Assembly (NCBI RefSeq): GCF_000611645.1
Contig: NW_014012840.1
Coordinates: 1 to 12,290, forward strand
From: Monoraphidium neglectum
Lineage: Eukaryota > Chlorophyta > Chlorophyceae > Sphaeropleales > Selenastraceae
Length of the DNA stretch: 12,290 nucleotides
Direction of reading: 5' to 3'
Below the pieces are notes generated by a model. It worked only from the letters and a program-made list of their open reading frames with translations, had not been told where the DNA came from and did not search any database. This document shows positions 8,490 through 12,290 of the stretch, piece after piece (the stretch's first letter is position 1; every line of letters begins with the position of its first letter). The translations under genes and the position numbers were made by a program.

Positions 8490-8535
8490 TGACGGGCAGC
8501 AGGGAGTGAGTCACTCCCTGCTGCCCGTCATGGTT
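8485..8535. repeat. Perfect palindrome 2 (25-base arms, 1-base centre)
   Basis: Bases 8485-8509 are exactly complementary, in reverse, to 8511-8535, with G8510 at the centre. It overlaps palindrome 1 by five bases (8485-8489), so the two hairpins compete for the junction. The arm sequence is different from that of palindrome 1. Confidence 0.95.
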
Positions 8536-9458
8536 TGTTAACATGTTGACAAATAATACTGTTATTATTCTTACTCATACAGCATTGCTCATATGAGTGC
8601 ACACACACCTGTGCCCTGACCATTGTCATCATTTCAACGCCTGTTTTCGTGTCACGCTGCAAGCATGCGTGCGCAAAATAAGAGCGGAACCTTGTGCAAT
8701 ACAGCCACGCCGGAAGGCGTGGCCTTTGAGCGAGAGGCACATGCCTATTATTCAAAACCCTGCGCTTCGACCCTGTGCTGCAATAACGCACCAGTGGTCA
8801 CCATCGTGCTGCAATGCGCGCCATCTGAAAAATACAAGGCCTCCACATTTGAACCCTGCGCTGCATCAAATGTGTTTGGCCCCCCATCCTCGTTTTCCAT
8901 TGACTTTTTGTTGTGCAGCGCTTTGCGCTCGATAGACATGCGTACATAGAACACTCTCAGAACCTTACGTAGTCCGACACGCGCGCGCTTGTAAATCACT
9001 GTGAGCTTAGCCCCAGAATCATCCATGTGTTTTGACACCCCCTGCATGCAACCTGCAGCGGTGCGCGGAGCAACGCGTAGATGCCTGGCGCCCACGTTGT
9101 TGCACGCACGCCACACACATGGCATCCCCGACAGCAAGAGGCAGCGTGGGCGCCTTGGGAGCACCCATAAGCAGCACAAGGCAAAAATCTCAGGGGTCAA
9201 GTTCACTCAAGTCCACACACAGCACATGCACAGCGGCCCGCCCCAGAAATGTGTGCAGAGCATGAGGGATGACAGAATCTGTCTTGGAGGTGCTTGCCCA
9301 CATGTGGGAATGCATCTTAGGAGGGGCATGGGGCATGTCAAGGCAAAAGCCATTGTTTGAGCTCTGTGTGTGCGATCGTGCCCCGTACATCAGCCTGCCG
9401 GATGTCATGGTCAATGCAACCTTGTACGGTAGGTTATAGAAAGCTGATAGGTATCCAA

Positions 9459-9740
9459 CGGTGACGGCCGACTGCACTCCGAGATAGTCAAGGTACACGA
9501 CCGAGTTTCTCTATATCTACACCCTCTTCAAGAACATTTGAAACGTTGGAACAACGTATCTAGCACCTCGCACCCGTGAGAGCAGGCACGCAGCCCCCCC
9601 CCCACCCCCCGATTGTTCAGTTCACGACCTACTGGCACGTACAGCATAACAGCGCATTCCAACCAACACCAATGTTGCTTTGTGTGTGAGAGATAGAAGT
9701 ATACCTCAACTACCTTGGAGTCGTAGTCGGCCGACAACCG
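9459..9740. repeat. Imperfect inverted repeat bounding about 280 bases
   Basis: The arm at 9459-9498 pairs in reverse complement with 9699-9740: 33 of 42 alignment columns match, including CGGCCGACT uninterrupted. About 200 bases lie between the arms, with no coding potential that I trust. Size and shape resemble an old non-autonomous DNA transposon (MITE-like), but no clear target-site duplication is visible, so this is a suggestion only. Confidence 0.4.
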
Positions 9741-10082
9741 TCTCACCGGGGATCAAAGGAACAAGTGTGCGGCAAGCAGCGGAGTGCACAAAGCGAGTGG
9801 GGTATCCCTGCCCGTACGAGAGATAGATATATATAGAGAGAGACATGAGATGATTTCACAAACGACTTTCTCACCTGTCACCAAGGCCACCACTGCCGAC
9901 CCGTCACCCGATCCCACCTTCCCCGTAGCACGCAGGAGGGGACTGCAGCACGGCAGCTGTGTCCGTGCAGCGCATGTGCCTTAAATGGCCCACTGACGCC
10001 TGCACAATCAACAAATCAAAGCTCGTGATCATCTCCTATCTACAGCAACACACAAGCGTCAATCGCCTCCAGCGTTAAATCG

Positions 10083-10090
10083 TATATAAA
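10083..10090 (+). promoter_or_regulatory. TATA box candidate for copy 4
   Basis: TATATAAA lies 81-88 bases before the ATG at 10171, a reasonable distance for a core promoter followed by a short 5' UTR. Copies 1-3 have no equivalent, and copy 4 lacks their conserved CCAAT block, so copy 4 probably has a different promoter. Confidence 0.5.
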
Positions 10091-10170
10091 TTTGTGAAGA
10101 TCTTACACGGGGCGTTGGAGCGGCGTTAAGTCACAAATAAACTAGCTAGTAGACTTATCCTCGCTACTCC

Positions 10171-11429
10171 ATGGCTCGCTTTCACGGGGCTCTGGCTTGC
10201 GGTGAGTACCACCTGCGCTGAAATGCACCCGCACCTGCACCAGCACCTGACCTGGAGCAAAGCTGTCCACATCCCTGCGATGAATCCTTGTCCACTCGCC
10301 TATCATGCCTCTGGACTGAGTATCAAACCCCATGCCCCCTCCACCATCCTTGCCCGCAGCCCTGGCCCTGCTGCTGGCCCCAGGAGCCCTGGCAGCATCC
10401 CTCAAGGCCGGCGGCCTGACTGCCTCTGGCCGCGCCCTGGGCGAGCAGGCCGCCAATGCACCCCCCGTCCTGCGGATGGGCGACATGACCCTGGTCGGCG
10501 GCCGCGTCCCCACCATCAATGTGGGCGGCCAATCAAGCGTGTACGACAACCTCAACAGCCGGCACAGCGGCGGCATCACCCTCAGCGGCGGCGCTCTGGG
10601 CCCCTTCCAGAACGAGGGCGGCAACGTGTACATCGACCAGTGGCACCGCCGCCGCCTGGCCGAGCAGGCCGGCGCCTCGGCCAGCGGCAGGGTCTTCCCC
10701 AACGGCGCCGGCGAGTTCGCCCCCTTGAGCGGCGCCCGCAGCGTTCCTACGCGCTTCATCGGCAGTGGCGCCGGCCTCAACCCTGCCCTGTTCAACTCCT
10801 TCGAGAGCCTCGACAAGAGCGTCACCACGATAGGCTTTGGGCTGGGCCGCAGCTCTCGCAGCCTGGGCGAGCAGGCCGCCGCCTCTGCCAACGCCAACAT
10901 CATGGCCATCGGCGGCCGCACGTCCGGCTTCGCCCCCTCCGACCGCGCCCCCATCACCAACTTTGGCGGCGCGACCACGTTCACCAGCGCCGGCGTGGGC
11001 TTCAACGGCGGCCTGACCACCAGCTTTGACAACTTTGGCAACCCCGTCGCCAACGAGGGCGGCCGTGGCCAGATCTTCCGACGCCTGGGCGAGCAGGCCG
11101 CTGACAGCAACCCTCCCGCCAACGCTGGGGCGGCCATTGACCAGGTAGTGATGACGTTTGCGCAGCAGCAGCAGTGGGCGCAGCAGATGATGGGTGGTAG
11201 CCAGCAGCAGCAGCAGTGGGCGCAGCAGGCCATGGGTGGTGCCCAGCAGCTGCAGCAGCAGTGGGCGCAGCAGATGATGGACGCCACGCCGCAGATGCAG
11301 CAGTGGCAGCAGGCGCAGCAGGAGCGGCAAAAGGCCGTCGCTGCTGCCGCGGCTGTCAAGCCCGCCATCCAGGGAACCCAGCAGGGCGCACCCATGACCT
11401 CTCCCAAGGCCGGCGCGCCGCTCCCCTGA
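10171..11429 (+). CDS. Large modular predicted secreted protein, family copy 4
   Basis: Exon 1 is 10171-10201 and exon 2 is 10360-11429, with a 158-base phase-1 intron (GTGAGT to CCCGCAG). The product has 366 residues. It starts MARFHGALAC, followed by a Leu/Ala-rich core to about residue 23 and LKAGGLTASGRALGEQ at 25-40, matching the leader and motif of copies 1-3. The motif Arg-x-Leu-(Gly/Ala)-Glu-Gln recurs with its Leu at about 37, 110, 179 and 253, marking modules of roughly 70 residues rich in Gly, Asn, Ser, Thr and Phe. Two of them have Asn-Glu-Gly-Gly shortly before the next motif, and motifs 2 and 4 follow Arg-Arg pairs. Residues about 279-330 are a Gln-rich tail with Trp at 283, 297, 312 and 326; the last 35 residues are Ala/Pro/Lys-rich. 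No cysteine occurs after the leader. Possible roles are an extracellular matrix protein or a multi-product precursor; neither is shown. Confidence 0.8.
11158..11335 (+). repeat. Gln/Trp tandem repeat in the tail of copy 4
   Basis: Four units of 14-15 codons each contain Gln-Trp-Ala-Gln-Gln or a relative (QQQWAQQMMGGS-type), with the Trp residues spaced 14, 15 and 14 apart. The DNA is repetitive too (CAGCAGCAGTGGGCGCAGCA in several places), so unit number may vary between strains. The last unit is degenerate. Confidence 0.85.
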
Positions 11430-12290
11430 CCGCAGCCAGGGGCCTCAGCGAGGTGTGAGCCAGGCCGCTGCGCGCTTGCGCCGGCTTTGCTAGGAACGCG
11501 TGTGCAGCAGCTCGCCGCAGAGGCGCAGCGCATATACAATGATTGCCACACAGCCTGGGGGGCTGTGGTGAACTCCTGCGATTTTTCTCGTTGCCGAGTC
11601 GAGATTTTGATGCCTTCTGAGGCGGCATCCTGCGACAGGACACCCCTCACATTTGTGGCTGCAACAGGCCGCTTCTTCACCCAACGTGCAGCTTCCTGTC
11701 AGCAACTCGTTGCTGTACTCTACCCTTTGGCAGGCGGCTGCAATACGCCGCCCCTCCCTCTGCAAGCGCGTGTCATTGCTGCGACATTTTATCCGCCTGC
11801 TTTTTGCAGCCCAACTAATACTCACGCAGCCCCTGATGGCTTGATGTGTAAGTGCTGCTCATGCACGACGGCAACCAGGCTGCGACCCGTGTGATGGGGC
11901 AAGGCTATCCTTCATATTTGTCGTGCTCCCACCCAACAGGGTGAGGTTGGTCAGGCAGCACGATGGACACCCTGTAAAGTTCGAGATTTCTTTGGATTAC
12001 AGAGCAATGGGCTGTCAGCTCATCCCACCGCTTGAAACCCTGGCGGGTGTGTGATTGAGCCGCAAATGCACTGCGGTGCCAGGCCTTTCTAAGAGGACTC
12101 CCCCGCTTAAATTACGGCACACGTTCTCCCAAATACAACCAGCGGGTAGACCACCTGCCTGCGCCGGCGCCCGTGTCCCTTTCTAATACCCCACCCCCAT
12201 ACACAGCACCCCTCACGTGCATGCGCGAGAGGCACCTAAGCCCGCCTGCACTGCTGCCCCGCGGCCACCGCTGCATGGTAACGCCACATC
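11430..12290 (+). other. 3' flank of copy 4, no gene supported
   Basis: The stretch probably begins with the 3' UTR of copy 4. TGTAA, the poly(A) signal familiar from green algae such as Chlamydomonas, occurs at 11847-11851 and 11973-11977, giving UTRs of about 430 or 560 bases if used. An open frame from about 11487 to 11894 has no ATG at its start and no recognisable domain. I see no start of a further gene before the window ends. Confidence 0.45.

Larger units (their letters stand above)
7296..8850 (+). repeat. Tandem array unit 3 (diverged)
   Basis: It begins at the shared GCAGGGAGGAC landmark and stays similar through GGCACCCCTACTGATGATGT, the upstream block, exon 1, the intron edges and the start of exon 2. 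Similarity resumes after the palindromes, at TGTGCCCTGACCATTGTCAT (about 8610), TCACGCTGCAAGCATGCGTG and the stretch around CAGTGGTCACCATC, and fades near 8850. It is clearly older or faster-evolving than units 1 and 2. Confidence 0.7.
8536..10170. other. Region between copies 3 and 4 without a supported gene
   Basis: 8600-8850 is the tail of unit 3. Beyond that, open frames exist on both strands (for example 9001-9360 plus and 9498-9190 minus) but none has a recognisable domain, a clear start context or the codon bias of the real genes here. The stretch also holds an imperfect inverted repeat (9459-9740), a C-run of ten plus six at 9594-9610, and a GAGA/TATA-rich tract near 9818-9846. Base composition is more balanced than in the genes. 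Confidence 0.5.

Noticed and set aside
9190..9498. Minus-strand open frame of 102 residues with a Tyr/Leu-rich start
   Set aside because: It has a stop just upstream, starts at a GTG, overlaps one arm of the inverted repeat, and matches no family I know.
10142..11680. Minus-strand open frame of 512 residues opposite copy 4
   Set aside because: It covers the intron and both flanks of the plus-strand gene without regard to them, and its residues are Cys/Pro/Ala/Arg-rich, as expected for the antisense of G/C-ending codons. It is a shadow.
11487..11894. Plus-strand open frame behind copy 4
   Set aside because: It begins at a TTG without an early ATG in a good context, has no domain, and lies where the 3' UTR is expected.
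1..12290. CRISPR arrays, tRNA or rRNA genes, transposase or reverse-transcriptase genes
   Set aside because: I looked for spaced direct repeats, cloverleaf-like ends and the usual motifs and saw none; the repeats present are tandem duplications, microsatellites and palindromes.

Overview
The window looks like nuclear DNA of a GC-rich green alga. A trebouxiophyte such as a Chlorella relative is my inference, not something proven here. The grounds are: short GT-AG introns of about 160-300 bases; coding exons with strong G/C preference at third codon positions; long GT/CA tracts; Gln-rich low-complexity protein segments; and a chromatin-remodelling subunit built from small exons. Nothing looks bacterial, organellar or viral, and no transposase or reverse transcriptase was recognised.

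Left part (1-1558, minus strand). A four-exon gene runs off the left edge. Splicing three introns assembles a continuous BCL7-family motif (two Lys-Trp pairs around a Val-Thr-Val strand), preceded by an acidic N-terminus and a basic nuclear-localisation stretch and followed by an Ala/Pro/Gln-rich tail. BCL7 proteins are accessory subunits of SWI/SNF chromatin-remodelling complexes. From 1559 to about 2850 no gene is convincing, although one plus-strand frame (1831-2652) stays open for a surprisingly long time.

Middle part (about 2850-8850, plus strand). Three consecutive units of about 2.2-2.4 kb are diverged tandem duplicates. Each has a conserved upstream region, a 31-base first exon encoding Met-x-x-Phe-His-Trp-x-Leu-Ala-Cys, a phase-1 intron of 181-190 bases, and a second exon that completes a signal peptide and encodes a small, cysteine-free protein sharing a Leu-Thr-(x)n-Arg-Arg-Ala-Leu-Val-Glu motif. 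Copies 1 and 2 are Arg-rich, 124 residues each and 87% identical. Copy 3 is 97 residues with an unrelated C-terminus, and it ends beside two nearly perfect back-to-back palindromes. A GT-rich alternating purine/pyrimidine tract of about 210 bases lies in the second unit.

Right part (8851-12290). A region without a clear gene holds an imperfect inverted repeat (9459-9740). It is followed by a fourth, much larger paralogue (10171-11429). That gene has the same 31-base first exon and intron phase, but its second exon carries the family motif four times at a spacing of about 70 residues, plus a Gln/Trp-rich repeat tail. The last 860 bases look like 3' UTR or intergenic DNA.

Taken together, the main novelty is a locally amplified family of predicted secreted proteins. 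The signal peptide is split by an intron at the same place and phase in all copies, while the mature parts vary from a short Arg-rich protein to a multi-module one that resembles a precursor. I recognise no named family for it and assign no function.
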